From a virus: a stretch of 24,202 nucleotides of DNA. The DNA is taken from positions 1-24,202 of IMG/VR virus record IMGVR_UViG_3300042502_000635. One strand, written 5' to 3'. The translations under genes and the position numbers were made by a program. The notes below the pieces were generated by a model, which was given only the letters and a program-made list of their open reading frames with translations, made no database searches and was not told the origin of the DNA. Below, piece after piece: positions 6,061 through 15,644 of this stretch. The first letter of the stretch is position 1; each line of letters begins with the position of its first letter.

Positions 6061-9000
6061 AGCTCAATCACCCAATTTGCGTCAGTCTGATATGTTGTCC
6101 AGTTTACCCCAAGCAGGCTGAAGCCGTTTACGTCGGTGGGATGATGGAACGCATCAATAGTGATAACTCCTTCGCCGTCAATGTTCACTTTTTTTATCTC
6201 ATAAACACGCGGCTTGACCGAGTTGCTTCTTATGGCAAAAAAGCGGCTTACAGGAGAAGCCTTGCCATTGAGTACAGTAATTTGCTGCTCCTGCGGGTCG
6301 CTTTCCATGTCCCAAGTTATTGCGTTATAAGTTGCGTTACCCGCCGGCATCAGCCATGGGCGAGTCGAAATAATTGTTCCGTCTTGTTGTACAAAGCCCT
6401 GAAAGGAAGTAGCATAGCTGATGGCGTCAAAATCCATGATAAAGAAACTGCCAGAGCGGAGCTGGGCCGCTAGTACGTCTGGCGTCGTCTTGAAACTAAT
6501 CTGGTGATCGTGGATCGTTACAAATCGAATGTAGTAGCAGGCTGCGTCGATTGCTTGCTTGTAATTCGTACACCACTTTGAAAGGTCAAGCGTTTTGACT
6601 GGCGCATTAACATTAGTGCTTGCCATCCGCACCATTGCCACGCGCTCCCTAGCAAACAGTGGAGCCTCCGCGCCGGTTGACTCTTCTCGCCATTTAACTT
6701 GCACAATAAATGGCTGTCTTGTCATGTAGTCGATACTATTCAGTCTAAAAGAACCCTCTTCAATGTTGCCATTGTTGAATTGAGCTTTAATATCAAGTGG
6801 CTCATCAAACTCGATTGCTTTCCTGAGGTAATAAACACCACCTAGTCGCACCACTTTAAGCAAGTGCGCTAAAGCTGTTTCCGACGCCCAGTCAAGAATG
6901 TTTAGCGGTTCATCTTCTACTGCATCGTAAAAATACTCTCTGTCCTGGCACCATTGCGCTGCTTCCTGGAAGCTGGGTCTATCGACTTGCGCTAGTTGCG
7001 TGCGAGGCAAAGCGCCAATGCCGGGGCTTGTCATCAATTCGCGAAACCAGTCCGGGAAGAGATGGCTTGGTCCTTTGCTGTCATTGTTTAGCAGCCTTGG
7101 CATTTCATAGCCATTGTTACAAAAGCCGCTGAAAGATGCAAGGCTGCTGATTTCCAGCGAAGCCATTATATTCAGTCCTACCGGGCAAAGCGATTCGTAG
7201 GAGGGAACGGCGTCAAGGTCATCATAATAATTGACTTGCGCAATTTCGTGCTCTGGCGCATTGCCGACCGATGATTGCACATTGTCATACGGGAACGCTT
7301 CCGCGAATCTTGCGTAACCGTCAAACATCGAACTGTAATCCCAGTCAGACCAGCCATAGCCAATGTTTTGCGATGGCTCAAGTTGCGATATTTTGCGATG
7401 GCTTTCTTCTGTTGGGTTGATGACGTATCCAGTCGTGGTAACAGTGACCCCTCCCGCCGTAGTGCTCACTTCTCCGCTACTATTTGTGTCGAGAACCACG
7501 ATCCTGTTAAAGCTGTCCTTGCGAATTTCCCAGCTTGTTATGGGCACTAGCCTGCGTTCCCACCTTTTGTAAGACGGAAAATTAGTGCGCAAATAGTTGT
7601 AAACCTCTTCTCCTGTTATGCCGGCAATAGCAAACACTTCGGGAAACTGCGTCCAACTGGCTCCGCGACTGTCGCTGTACTCCAGCACGAATGCGCTATA
7701 CCTAAGAGTCTTGAGCGTGACTTCGCTGCCGCTGCTAGTGTAGATCGAAACAGACAGTACTCCGTTGGCGTCGTTGCCGGTCTGATTCCAGCCAGCCTTT
7801 GCATTGATGTTTTGTATTGTGGGCGATTCTCTAAAGCCCGTCATTCCGTTTACGGTTATACCAACCCTAGACTTAATAAGTATTTCGCTTACCTTGAAAG
7901 CTCTTACGGCGCCGACCGATGCTACCGCCATGCGAAAAACTTGCGATGCCATTGAACACGTTTTGTACCTTTCCTCGGTGCCGTTGCCTGCAGCTGATAT
8001 GTTATCAGCAGGCCAGTGTTCGCCGGGAAGGATTATGTTCCCCGTCTGCGTCAAAAGTGGCGGCGGGTTCAAGAAGCCCGGCCCGATAAAGTTCGCGGTG
8101 CCAGCTTTTACGACCCTGAACACATACGACACAGTATTGCCGTTTCCCGCCGGCTCTTGTTCTGCATCGCTAACAAAAATCGTTTCATTGGGATCTGCGG
8201 AGTTCCTTTCCTCCAGGATGGCCCAGCAAGTTCCGATCCTGTAAAGCTCGTTGGGGATAAGTGCAGAGTCAGCAGCGTTTTGCAGTGCCGCAACGGAAGA
8301 CGCTATGCCGCTCATCGACTCTTCAAAGGCGGAATTGTTATCGTTGATTCGTGAGTTTGATTGGTCTACTTTAATTACTGTGTCAGCATCGGAGCTGCTG
8401 TGTAAAACGTAAAGTAAATAATCACCGATACTAACACTTTGCTCTATAATGCCAAAGTCAGAGCTGACTACATTCGCGCCATTGCGTTGGCGCAGGCCGC
8501 TGCGTGTTGACCAAACAATTTTGCCTTTGTGTAACTCGACAAGCGCTGCCGCGTCGTCATCGGTCCGCACCTTGTCGCTACTGCTAATCCTAGCCACAAT
8601 AGTAGGCTGGATAGTTACCGTAGGCCGTCGCATCATTGCATTGGGGCACCAGCCATGAAGGCCAAATGCCCTGCTCGTCGATGGCGTTTCAGCCATGCAA
8701 AATGCCCGCTTGTACTGATTGCCGCCAGTACCAACCGCAAAAACATCTTGCCCGCCGTAGTTGGTGAAATTGCCAATATCAGTGCTCGCCTGCCTGCCGG
8801 CAACCAAATTAGCGCTAGTTATCCTGCCACCAGTCGGCGAATAGTAGATGCTGTATCTGGCCGAGTTGGTAATTGCGGCACCAGTGTAGGTGTAAGCGCC
8901 AAGCGTGTTGTTACCAAGTGCCCAGCCGGCGGGATCCCAGGCATCGGCTGCCATGTTTGCAGAACCAGCCAGGAATATAAGCCTCGCCATTTGCGAGCCT

Positions 9001-9416
9001 TTCCATGCTAGGATCTGCGACCAGATAAGCGGCATCGCTACGCGCACACCACCTAAACCGTTTTCACGTTTAGCGATAACGATTGGCACGAACTGCCCGA
9101 TTCGTGCTGGTTCCTGGATTGAATCAAACCCAAAACGCGGCGATGACCGCTGGTTGCTTGTAATTGGTGAGCCAGTTTTTCTGGTGGCAACAATTCTGGA
9201 TTGCTGCTGACGCGGGAATAGCAGGGACGACAGTAATGTAAGGCCAACGGAAATTGCCAGGTTTACGAGTACCGGCACAAGTGGACCGCATACCGGGCCT
9301 TCCGCTGGCTTCTCTATTGACGCCTTAAGCGTAATCGCCTTCCATTGTTGATACACTTCTTCTGAGACGCCAAGGATCTCAGCGAGACGCTTTTCGTAGG
9401 GAAGAAGTGGGATCAT
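6057..9416 (-). CDS. large tail-tip protein (gpJ-like host-recognition/central hub)
   Basis: 1119 residues from the ATG at 9416, which overlaps the upstream TGA as ATGA; a further start at 9446 would add ten residues but lies deeper in the upstream gene. Residues of about 53-73 are hydrophobic (PVLVNLAISVGLTLLSSLLF), as in the gpI/gpJ-type N-terminal region. Then comes RFGFDSIQEPARIGQFVPIV, an N-terminal pattern of tail-tip proteins. The middle is long and beta-rich with aromatic and glycine residues. The C-terminal half (from about residue 770, NYYDDLDAVPSYESLCPVGL onward) has a helical region and then a domain like the gpJ hub and fibronectin part. It is the largest protein after the tape measure and follows the order tape measure, gpL-like, gpK-like, this gene, as in lambda-like tails, so a hub/host-attachment role is well supported. 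Fine domain limits are uncertain. Confidence 0.8.
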   Translation of the reverse strand: MIPLLPYEKRLAEILGVSEEVYQQWKAITLKASIEKPAEGPVCGPLVPVLVNLAISVGLTLLSSLLFPRQQQSRIVATRKTGSPITSNQRSSPRFGFDSIQEPARIGQFVPIVIAKRENGLGGVRVAMPLIWSQILAWKGSQMARLIFLAGSANMAADAWDPAGWALGNNTLGAYTYTGAAITNSARYSIYYSPTGGRITSANLVAGRQASTDIGNFTNYGGQDVFAVGTGGNQYKRAFCMAETPSTSRAFGLHGWCPNAMMRRPTVTIQPTIVARISSSDKVRTDDDAAALVELHKGKIVWSTRSGLRQRNGANVVSSDFGIIEQSVSIGDYLLYVLHSSSDADTVIKVDQSNSRINDNNSAFEESMSGIASSVAALQNAADSALIPNELYRIGTCWAILEERNSADPNETIFVSDAEQEPAGNGNTVSYVFRVVKAGTANFIGPGFLNPPPLLTQTGNIILPGEHWPADNISAAGNGTEERYKTCSMASQVFRMAVASVGAVRAFKVSEILIKSRVGITVNGMTGFRESPTIQNINAKAGWNQTGNDANGVLSVSIYTSSGSEVTLKTLRYSAFVLEYSDSRGASWTQFPEVFAIAGITGEEVYNYLRTNFPSYKRWERRLVPITSWEIRKDSFNRIVVLDTNSSGEVSTTAGGVTVTTTGYVINPTEESHRKISQLEPSQNIGYGWSDWDYSSMFDGYARFAEAFPYDNVQSSVGNAPEHEIAQVNYYDDLDAVPSYESLCPVGLNIMASLEISSLASFSGFCNNGYEMPRLLNNDSKGPSHLFPDWFRELMTSPGIGALPRTQLAQVDRPSFQEAAQWCQDREYFYDAVEDEPLNILDWASETALAHLLKVVRLGGVYYLRKAIEFDEPLDIKAQFNNGNIEEGSFRLNSIDYMTRQPFIVQVKWREESTGAEAPLFARERVAMVRMASTNVNAPVKTLDLSKWCTNYKQAIDAACYYIRFVTIHDHQISFKTTPDVLAAQLRSGSFFIMDFDAISYATSFQGFVQQDGTIISTRPWLMPAGNATYNAITWDMESDPQEQQITVLNGKASPVSRFFAIRSNSVKPRVYEIKKVNIDGEGVITIDAFHHPTDVNGFSLLGVNWTTYQTDANWVIEL

Positions 9417-9796
9417 CGTAAGCGATAAAGATTCATCTTGCCGCAAGCAGCAAGCGGGCCGACAATTAGGCGCCCGTAATGACGCACGGTGATCAGTGTA
9501 CGCTCATCCGGCAGTACGCCAACTCCAAAGCTGTCGTCTCCCCGGTCGAAGCGGATCAGTGCGCCGGCCTCAGGCTTCTCGATCGGTTCAGTCAAGCCGT
9601 GCCAGTCCCGTCGCAGGTCGTCCCAGGCGCCGCTGTGAGCAGCCGCGTACCAGCCCTTCATCAGTTCTGCCGGCCAGGGCAGGCCAAGCTCCTCGCGGGT
9701 CGCCTGAGCGGTCCTGAAGCAGCAGGCAGCTCGACCCTGCCGGGGATCCGCGCCAAGCCCCCAAGGCAGGCCAGACCATTTACGCCAGAATGTCAA
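9413..9796 (-). CDS. NlpC/P60-like tail-tip assembly protein (gpK-like), probably catalytically degraded
   Basis: 127 residues from a TTG at 9796 that overlaps the upstream TGA as TTGA; no ATG is near. Residues of about 14-40 (LGADPRQGRAACCFRTAQAT, then REELGL) hold the cysteine expected at the start of the first helix of an NlpC/P60 peptidase, and residues of about 75-115 (PEAGALIRFDRGDDSFGVGV, then LPDERTLITVRHYG) look like the following strands, where the family has 'HVG'. Here that position reads FGV, so the catalytic histidine is missing. The family is a cell-wall peptidase in many phages and also a tail-assembly factor (lambda gpK). Its place between a gpL-like and a gpJ-like gene supports the tail-assembly role. 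The family call is by motif only. Confidence 0.6.
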   Translation of the reverse strand: MTFWRKWSGLPWGLGADPRQGRAACCFRTAQATREELGLPWPAELMKGWYAAAHSGAWDDLRRDWHGLTEPIEKPEAGALIRFDRGDDSFGVGVLPDERTLITVRHYGRLIVGPLAACGKMNLYRLR

Positions 9797-10326
9797 AACG
9801 TTATGCCTCCAGAGGATGGCAATGGCCCGACTTGAGCCGCCGTGAGTCTACGGGTTGGCGCGGTGCCGGTGACAAAATTCAAAGGATTCGTAAGCCTTAA
9901 CGTCACGACGGGAAAGTTATCGTCGCCGTCCTCCTGGTCCGGGATCGCATCAGTGTAGCCATAAGCATCGCAAACGCAAATGGTTGAACTTAGAAAATTT
10001 AGCTCAGTCCATATTGGGTAACTGCCTGCGCTGTCTGGCGGCGTGCCGACAAGCAGGACGGTCGAAATCTTGATAAGGTTTAGGTCTTCGGACGCTTGCG
10101 CTAGCTTTGCAGTTGTAATCATGTTGCCAGGCGCGATTAGCTCAAAATCGCCACTTTCGTTGCCATCAGTTGAAATATCGCCTGCAATGCTGTACGGGCT
10201 GAACTGATACTGTAAGCCGTTAAAGGTTCTCGTTTCTCCAATAAAGTAAGGTTGATACCGTTGCGGCACTTGAAATGAAGCGCCGGAAGGAGTCAGGAAC
10301 TCAATGTAATGGGTAGCGTAAAGCAT
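9793..10326 (-). CDS. distal tail protein, gpL/DUF1833-like
   Basis: 177 residues. Starts at the ATG at 10326, overlapping the tape measure TAA as TAATG. The C-terminal part (FPVVTLRLTNPLNFVTGTAP to RRLTAAQVGPLP) has the 'R..L.NPL....AP.R.LTA.QVG.LP' ending that I associate with minor tail protein L / DUF1833-like proteins. The N-terminal half is beta-rich (MLYATHYIEFLTPSGASFQV). Two cysteines (STICVCDAYGY) could bind a metal or iron-sulfur group as in lambda gpL, but only two are seen here. In lambda gpL is part of the distal tail cap below the tape measure; gene order here is the same. Confidence 0.6.
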   Translation of the reverse strand: MLYATHYIEFLTPSGASFQVPQRYQPYFIGETRTFNGLQYQFSPYSIAGDISTDGNESGDFELIAPGNMITTAKLAQASEDLNLIKISTVLLVGTPPDSAGSYPIWTELNFLSSTICVCDAYGYTDAIPDQEDGDDNFPVVTLRLTNPLNFVTGTAPTRRLTAAQVGPLPSSGGITF

Positions 10327-13300
10327 TAGATGTTCACAAAGTCACGGACTTCTTTATTGTTTCTCATGGAAGCAAGCGTTCTGGCTTGCGCTTGCTTAAG
10401 TAGCAGAGCATTGTTTCTGCGCATTTGCTCCTCTGTAACCATGCGCTCGCCTTGCCGTTCGGTCACAGTGTAATCCAATTCCAGCGGATCAGCTTGCCCG
10501 CCGGATTGGCCTAATGCAGCGGCTTTTTCCATGTCACTGCGTGGCACTACCCTGCCGGTAACGCCAGGGAAGAAAAACTCTGGTTCTTTTTCGCCAACGA
10601 CATAACCTTTGCCGGCTTGTGCCGTGCCACCGTTAGCAAGAAAGCCGCCGAATGCAATATCCGTTATGTTGCTTGACAGTGCGTTGCCGAACAAATTTGG
10701 CGCGGCGCCGGAAACCGCCGAACCCAACACACCGGACAGCGCCGAGCCCCCGCCCAGGGCACTGGAGAAGGCCATTTGAGCGGCGACCGTCTGTAGCGCC
10801 ATGCCGAATGCTGCAACCTGGCCAGAGGCCACCATGGAGGCGGCACCCAGCGCCTGCGGACCGGCCGCCTCCGCGCCGGCACCAAGCATCTTGACGAGTG
10901 GCCCTTGCTGGCCGCCAAGCAATCCGCCGAGTTGACGTTGCATCAAATTGCCGAGCTGCTGTTGCGCGGAGTCTGCAAAGCTGCCAGCGATACTATTGAG
11001 CATGTCGCGGCCTACGTCCTGGATGCTTCTAGCCCCGCTTACAATATCGACCAGACCATTTGTCAATGCGCCAGAGATTGCATCGGATACACTGACAATA
11101 TCTTTTTCAAGATTAGCCCAGACGAGTCGTTGATCTTCAAGCCGCTTAGTATTATCGGCCATTTGATTCGCTTTGCCAACATCGCCGGAAAGTCTCAACT
11201 CCTCCTCAAAAGCACGCGCTTCCGCCCCGATGCGGCCAGCACGCAAGCCAGCGCCAACGAGCCGAGTCTCGCGCACAATCTCCCCGGACCTTTGGTTAAA
11301 TGCTTCTTGCCGTGCGACTTCGGCCCTGTCTTCCGCTACCTGGAGCAAGTCTTTTTCGTAGCCAATTCTCTCCCTAAGCCCCCTTGTTATAGAATCGTAC
11401 TCTTCTTTCTGTAATTTGCCTTTTTGCAGCAGTTCATTAGCAAAACCCAGGCTTTGCTGCTCAAGCCTATTTAATTCTTCAGCAGCAAAAGCTGTGCGAG
11501 TTCTTTCTACTGCTCTGCTTTGATCGTTGTCACTTAAAGATTTGCCGAGTTCGGCAATTTTAGATTCAAGCGCAAGTTCCTTGGTGGCATCTTCCAGTCG
11601 ATCGCGCACTTCCCTGGTGCTCGACAACTGAAGTAGTAGGCGACCATTTTCTACTTGCTCTAATTTGTTGGCAAGTTGCACGCTCTGCAGTAGCTCGCTG
11701 TTCTGCTTGCGCAGCTCTGTTGCGAGCGGCTTAATGTCAGGCATCGCCATCGGCGCTGGCGATGCTGGCAGTTGCGGCGATGCCGGCAGGGTCGGCGGTG
11801 CCAGCGGCGCAGGAGCGTAAGTCGGCAGCCGTTTTTGCGCGATTGCAGGCCCAGCGGTATCCTCAAACCCGCCTTGCTTGCTAAGCAGCGAAATAAATTG
11901 ATCGCCAATACCGGGGCGGGCAGAGGATTGCCGCCGGTCAAACATGCTGTCCGTCGTAGCGGGCGCAGACGGCTGCAATGCCGGCCCTGTTACGCCGGGG
12001 AGCAGCATTGCCGGCCCTGACCTTCTCTGGGAAGAAGTGGCTGGCATTGGTGGCCTGGCACGCCTGCCGCTCATTGCAGAGCGCAATCTTTCCGTTGGGT
12101 CAAGCAGTTCGCCGCCAGCGCCGCGCCTGCGCTTCCACAGCTCATAGTGCAAGTGGCTGTTGTCGCCCCAGTCCGATATGGTTCCAATTTGCTGGCCGGC
12201 TTTGACACGCTGACCGGGGGCGATACCAGAGAGCGGCTTAATGTGGCCGTAAACGCCAAGCTGCCCGCTGAGATAGCGAAGCATGACCGCATCGCCAGCT
12301 CTGGGGTTGCCGTCCCTGCTGAATCCTTTGATTATTCCTTCGACAACCGCATCTTCAATGGCATGGATGGTCGTGCCAACGTCAACGCCAATATCCTGCC
12401 CTTGGTGGCCACGGCCAGCGCCAAGTCCCTGATTCCAGTTAGGCGCCCGCCCGCTGCTTTGTGCCCCGAGTGGATTTGCTAAGCCGGCCATACCGACTGC
12501 AGTTGGCCCGGTGCCGCTAAGCACCCTTCCTGCGTCTGCTGGCAATGCCGCCCCCAACGCAGCAGCGGCCTCCATCTTGATTCGCAGTATTTCCTGCTCG
12601 CTACCAATCGCGTACTCATAGCGATCCTTGACGCGGCTGTAGATGTAATCTTCCGCCTTGATGCGATAGTCTTCTATTCGCCTTGACGACTCAAATCTGA
12701 ACTTCTCCTGATCACGCTTGTAGTCCTCTACGGTTCTCGCAATGGAGGCAACTTTGTCCGAGACTTGCAAAATGTACTGCTGCAGGCTTCGCTCGTTGGC
12801 CGCAATTTGCAGCTTTGCTGTTTTTTCCTTGGCTTGCAATTCGGACTCGCCTTGATCCCTCGCTTGCAAGTATTCCCTGACTTGAGCGATAAAGTCACCG
12901 GCCCTGCCTCCAATGGCGTCAGCTCGCCGGTCAAGACCAAGGCCAAATGAATTGATGGCAAGCTGTGCGCGAGCGCGTGTATTGTCTGCTTCTAGGGTGG
13001 CAGCTTGCTGCCTCATGTCAAAGATTTTGTTTTCTACGTCAAGGCGTAAATCTGACTTTTGTTTTTCAATGTCAACGCCTTGGCGGCGCATTTGAAAAAT
13101 CTTATCTTCATTGTCGCGCCGCCAATCTTCTGCATCGCGCACAAGGCTGGCGTATTCCCTGTTTCCGGCCTTGAGTGTCTGGTTTAACGCTATGGATGCG
13201 TCAATATCCGCAAGCACTTCCGATGGCTTACGTGGTCTGGTGGATTTAGGTGCAGCGCCGGACCCTGAACCGCCAGGGGATCTGCCGAACAGGTCCGCAA

Positions 13301-15383
13301 TAAGACTAGCGGCCTCGGCAACTACCGGAATCAGTGATACCCCGAGTTGCAATGAAAGCGCCGCCCAGGAATCAGAAAGCTGCTTTTGGGCTTCGTTTAA
13401 TTTTTCTATCTGCGCAACTGAGCCAGGGCCAAGCCTGGATTCAACTTCCTTGAGCGCTACCGCTTGTGCATCGTAGCCACGACCAACTTTTTCTAGCTGA
13501 GCAATTTGCACCTTTTGGCTATCGCGCACACGGAAGCCAGCATCCTCCAATCCCTTAATCGAGTCTGACGCGCTGCCTAGCGCATCGCCAAGGCTCCCTA
13601 GTTTGCCAATGGTCGTATCAACGACTTGGCCTATTGCAGTGCCGACGAGGGAAAGGCCGAAACCAAAGTTGCCTCCGACTGCGCCGCCAGCAAGGCCTCC
13701 GACTGCGCCGCCAGCCGATGCACCAAGGCCCTGGCCGAACAGAGCGGGAAATGCACCGCCAATCAGCGCATCACCAATCGCACTGCGCAAGTCACCCTGG
13801 AAAAAGCCCTTTTGATTGCCTTGCTGGCGTTGCTGCTCGCGTTGCGCCTTTTGGATTCTCTGAAACTCTCCAATACCAATCGGGTTGCCGGGACCAGCAA
13901 GAGAAGCGTACTGATTGAACATGCCCTGCCGCCCGCCTTGCCCGCCCATCGGAATAGCGCCCGTGCGCTTAACTGGCCCGCCGATGCGGGTGGGAGCATT
14001 AACACCGATGCCAAGATCGGCTTGCCGCTTTTCCTCAGCTAAAAATTTTTCTCTAAAACGCCTGCTCCTTTCACGATCAGAAACTGTTTTTCGGTCTTCC
14101 ATTTCGCTTAACGCTTTCTGCCAGCTAGACCTTGTATTTAGGTCACGGACAGCAGAGCGCTGCTCCGCTTGCCGCTCTCTGACGCGATTCTGCAACCTTT
14201 GATCAAAGTCTTTTCCGGCTTCTTTGCTGCTTGCCTTGAACAGGTCCGACTCTCGCTTTGCGCGTTCTTTTGATTCACGCAGCCTATCGTTAAATGTTCT
14301 GTCATTTAGCGATACTTCGGTTGCGAGTCCTTTGTCAACTGCGCCTCCCGCCGCTCTCGCAGCAGTGTCGATACGCCTTCGCGCTGTTCTTTGCGCTCTT
14401 TGCTGAGCGGACAACTCTCGCGCTGCTCCATTAAGCTCGCGCTCATACCTGCCAATCGACGCATTCATGCGCCTTGTGGCCTCACGCGAGCCTGCAATAT
14501 CGCCAAGATTGCTTGCGGAGATTACTTCTGTAGCCTGAGAACGCAACCCTCTAATCCTGCCGGGGTTTGCCCCTTGCATCCTGGAGAGATCGGTGATTCT
14601 TTCCTGCCCGCGTCTTCCGGCTTCAAATGCAATAGATCGCCCAGCGCGGCCACGATTAAGCTCATTCTGCTGGCGCAACAAACCAGCCATTTCCGTAGCG
14701 ATTCGTTGCATCAGTTGCAGGTTCTCCCTGCCGCCGGCAGTAGCGAGATCCCATGCGCCACGAACATTACGCGCCTGCTGCTGTAGCTCCTGGCTTAGCC
14801 CCGCCCCGCCGCCGCCTCGCGCAAATTCGCGCTGCCTACCCTGGAATAAGTTGGTAAGATAATTGCCACGGCTTGCACTGCCGATGCCTTGCATCGTTTG
14901 CCGATTGCGAAGCTCTTGGTCATTGCGCCTTTCCCCGGTACGCTCTTGGATGTTAGCGGCGCGATTTATAGCCCTGGCATACCTGCCTTCAGCCGCAGCT
15001 ATTAGGCGTCGATTTTGCTGCTCCTCTCTAAGGTTTCTGCTTGCCGCCCTGGCGCGATCTGTGGCATCTGTGTAGAGCTGGTTCGCCAGCCTGCGCTGCG
15101 CCATTGTGCCGCCGCCTGCCGCATACTTGCCGGCGGGATCGCGGCGCTGTGCTGCGCTCGCTCGCGCCCTTCCGGCGCCGCGCATATCACCGATTGCCCG
15201 CCCAAGGCCACGGGAAGCTGCAGCAACATTACGACTAGCCGATTCGCCGGCTTGCCTTACATTTGCCTCGGCACCTTCCAGGCCATTGATTAGCCGATTT
15301 GTCCTCTCAAGTTCTGTATTAAGCTGCCGAATCTGGCCAAGACCTTCTATGCCGACTCGGATTAGCCCTGTATAATCAGCCAT
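10326..15383 (-). CDS. tape measure protein with internal M23 metallopeptidase domain
   Basis: 1685 residues. The N-terminal 470 residues are arginine-, glutamine- and glutamate-rich helical coiled-coil-like sequence. Residues of about 530-610 are glycine- and alanine-rich and hydrophobic (SAIGDALIGGAFPALFGQGL), probably the part inserted in the membrane at DNA entry. At about 985-1100 lies a complete M23 (LytM-like) domain: GHQGQD with His at about 993 and Asp four later, YGHI, and SHLHYEL with the HxH pair at about 1077-1079, so the zinc ligands are present. A proline-alanine linker (LPASPQLPASP) follows, then more helices. The C-terminus has the tape-measure ending NGGTAQAGKGYVVGEKEPEF, then FPGV. 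This protein sets tail length; at 0.15 nm per residue the upper bound is about 250 nm. The M23 domain likely cuts cell-wall peptides during infection. It lies 42 bases after the chaperone gene. Confidence 0.95.
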   Translation of the reverse strand: MADYTGLIRVGIEGLGQIRQLNTELERTNRLINGLEGAEANVRQAGESASRNVAAASRGLGRAIGDMRGAGRARASAAQRRDPAGKYAAGGGTMAQRRLANQLYTDATDRARAASRNLREEQQNRRLIAAAEGRYARAINRAANIQERTGERRNDQELRNRQTMQGIGSASRGNYLTNLFQGRQREFARGGGGAGLSQELQQQARNVRGAWDLATAGGRENLQLMQRIATEMAGLLRQQNELNRGRAGRSIAFEAGRRGQERITDLSRMQGANPGRIRGLRSQATEVISASNLGDIAGSREATRRMNASIGRYERELNGAARELSAQQRAQRTARRRIDTAARAAGGAVDKGLATEVSLNDRTFNDRLRESKERAKRESDLFKASSKEAGKDFDQRLQNRVRERQAEQRSAVRDLNTRSSWQKALSEMEDRKTVSDRERSRRFREKFLAEEKRQADLGIGVNAPTRIGGPVKRTGAIPMGGQGGRQGMFNQYASLAGPGNPIGIGEFQRIQKAQREQQRQQGNQKGFFQGDLRSAIGDALIGGAFPALFGQGLGASAGGAVGGLAGGAVGGNFGFGLSLVGTAIGQVVDTTIGKLGSLGDALGSASDSIKGLEDAGFRVRDSQKVQIAQLEKVGRGYDAQAVALKEVESRLGPGSVAQIEKLNEAQKQLSDSWAALSLQLGVSLIPVVAEAASLIADLFGRSPGGSGSGAAPKSTRPRKPSEVLADIDASIALNQTLKAGNREYASLVRDAEDWRRDNEDKIFQMRRQGVDIEKQKSDLRLDVENKIFDMRQQAATLEADNTRARAQLAINSFGLGLDRRADAIGGRAGDFIAQVREYLQARDQGESELQAKEKTAKLQIAANERSLQQYILQVSDKVASIARTVEDYKRDQEKFRFESSRRIEDYRIKAEDYIYSRVKDRYEYAIGSEQEILRIKMEAAAALGAALPADAGRVLSGTGPTAVGMAGLANPLGAQSSGRAPNWNQGLGAGRGHQGQDIGVDVGTTIHAIEDAVVEGIIKGFSRDGNPRAGDAVMLRYLSGQLGVYGHIKPLSGIAPGQRVKAGQQIGTISDWGDNSHLHYELWKRRRGAGGELLDPTERLRSAMSGRRARPPMPATSSQRRSGPAMLLPGVTGPALQPSAPATTDSMFDRRQSSARPGIGDQFISLLSKQGGFEDTAGPAIAQKRLPTYAPAPLAPPTLPASPQLPASPAPMAMPDIKPLATELRKQNSELLQSVQLANKLEQVENGRLLLQLSSTREVRDRLEDATKELALESKIAELGKSLSDNDQSRAVERTRTAFAAEELNRLEQQSLGFANELLQKGKLQKEEYDSITRGLRERIGYEKDLLQVAEDRAEVARQEAFNQRSGEIVRETRLVGAGLRAGRIGAEARAFEEELRLSGDVGKANQMADNTKRLEDQRLVWANLEKDIVSVSDAISGALTNGLVDIVSGARSIQDVGRDMLNSIAGSFADSAQQQLGNLMQRQLGGLLGGQQGPLVKMLGAGAEAAGPQALGAASMVASGQVAAFGMALQTVAAQMAFSSALGGGSALSGVLGSAVSGAAPNLFGNALSSNITDIAFGGFLANGGTAQAGKGYVVGEKEPEFFFPGVTGRVVPRSDMEKAAALGQSGGQADPLELDYTVTERQGERMVTEEQMRRNNALLLKQAQARTLASMRNNKEVRDFVNI
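13671..13715. repeat. imperfect tandem repeat, 24-base unit, in the tape measure gene
   Basis: Two identical 21-base copies lie at 13671-13691 and 13695-13715, separated by three bases, giving a 24-base period. They encode the glycine/alanine/valine repeat GGAVGGLAGGAVGG in the hydrophobic part of the tape measure (about residues 557-571). The frame is kept, so a repeat change would alter length by eight residues. Confidence 0.8.
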
Positions 15384-15425
15384 TCCCGCCCCGGCACCAG
15401 CGACCCCACCTTAGCGCCTCTCGGT

Positions 15426-15644
15426 TCAGCGAACAGGCGGAGCCCCTGGTTTCGGGATTTGATCGGCCAGGATCTCAAAATATGCAGCGAGCATAATTAT
15501 GTCATCCTGAGTTGCATTGTTTTTGAGCTGAGAAGGTGTCATTCCCAGCTCTTTGCACAATGCAAGCCGAAGCATCAAAGCGGGATCAGTCTTGATCGCC
15601 TCCTTGATTGCTTTTGGAGTCCTGGCCCGCCAGCACGCCTCCAT
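15426..15644 (-). CDS. tail assembly chaperone T-domain, likely made by frameshift as G-T fusion
   Basis: This reading frame overlaps the end of the upstream chaperone gene by 59 bases and its ATG at 15644 has no Shine-Dalgarno site. The sequence ALMLRLALCKELGMTPSQLK, then NATQDDIIMLAAYFEILADQIP, is typical of the T region of phage G-T chaperones. It is therefore better read as the second half of a fusion than as a free gene. The frame is +1 (equal to -2) relative to the G frame, and is open from 15650. Slippage at the AAAA of 15615-15612 (G codon 112) would give a fusion of about 173 residues (15948 to 15426). Confidence 0.65.
   Translation of the reverse strand: MEACWRARTPKAIKEAIKTDPALMLRLALCKELGMTPSQLKNNATQDDIIMLAAYFEILADQIPKPGAPPVR

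Noticed and set aside
15371-15376. TATAAT on the plus strand at the start of the tape measure gene
   Set aside because: No matching -35 and no plus-strand gene downstream; likely chance.
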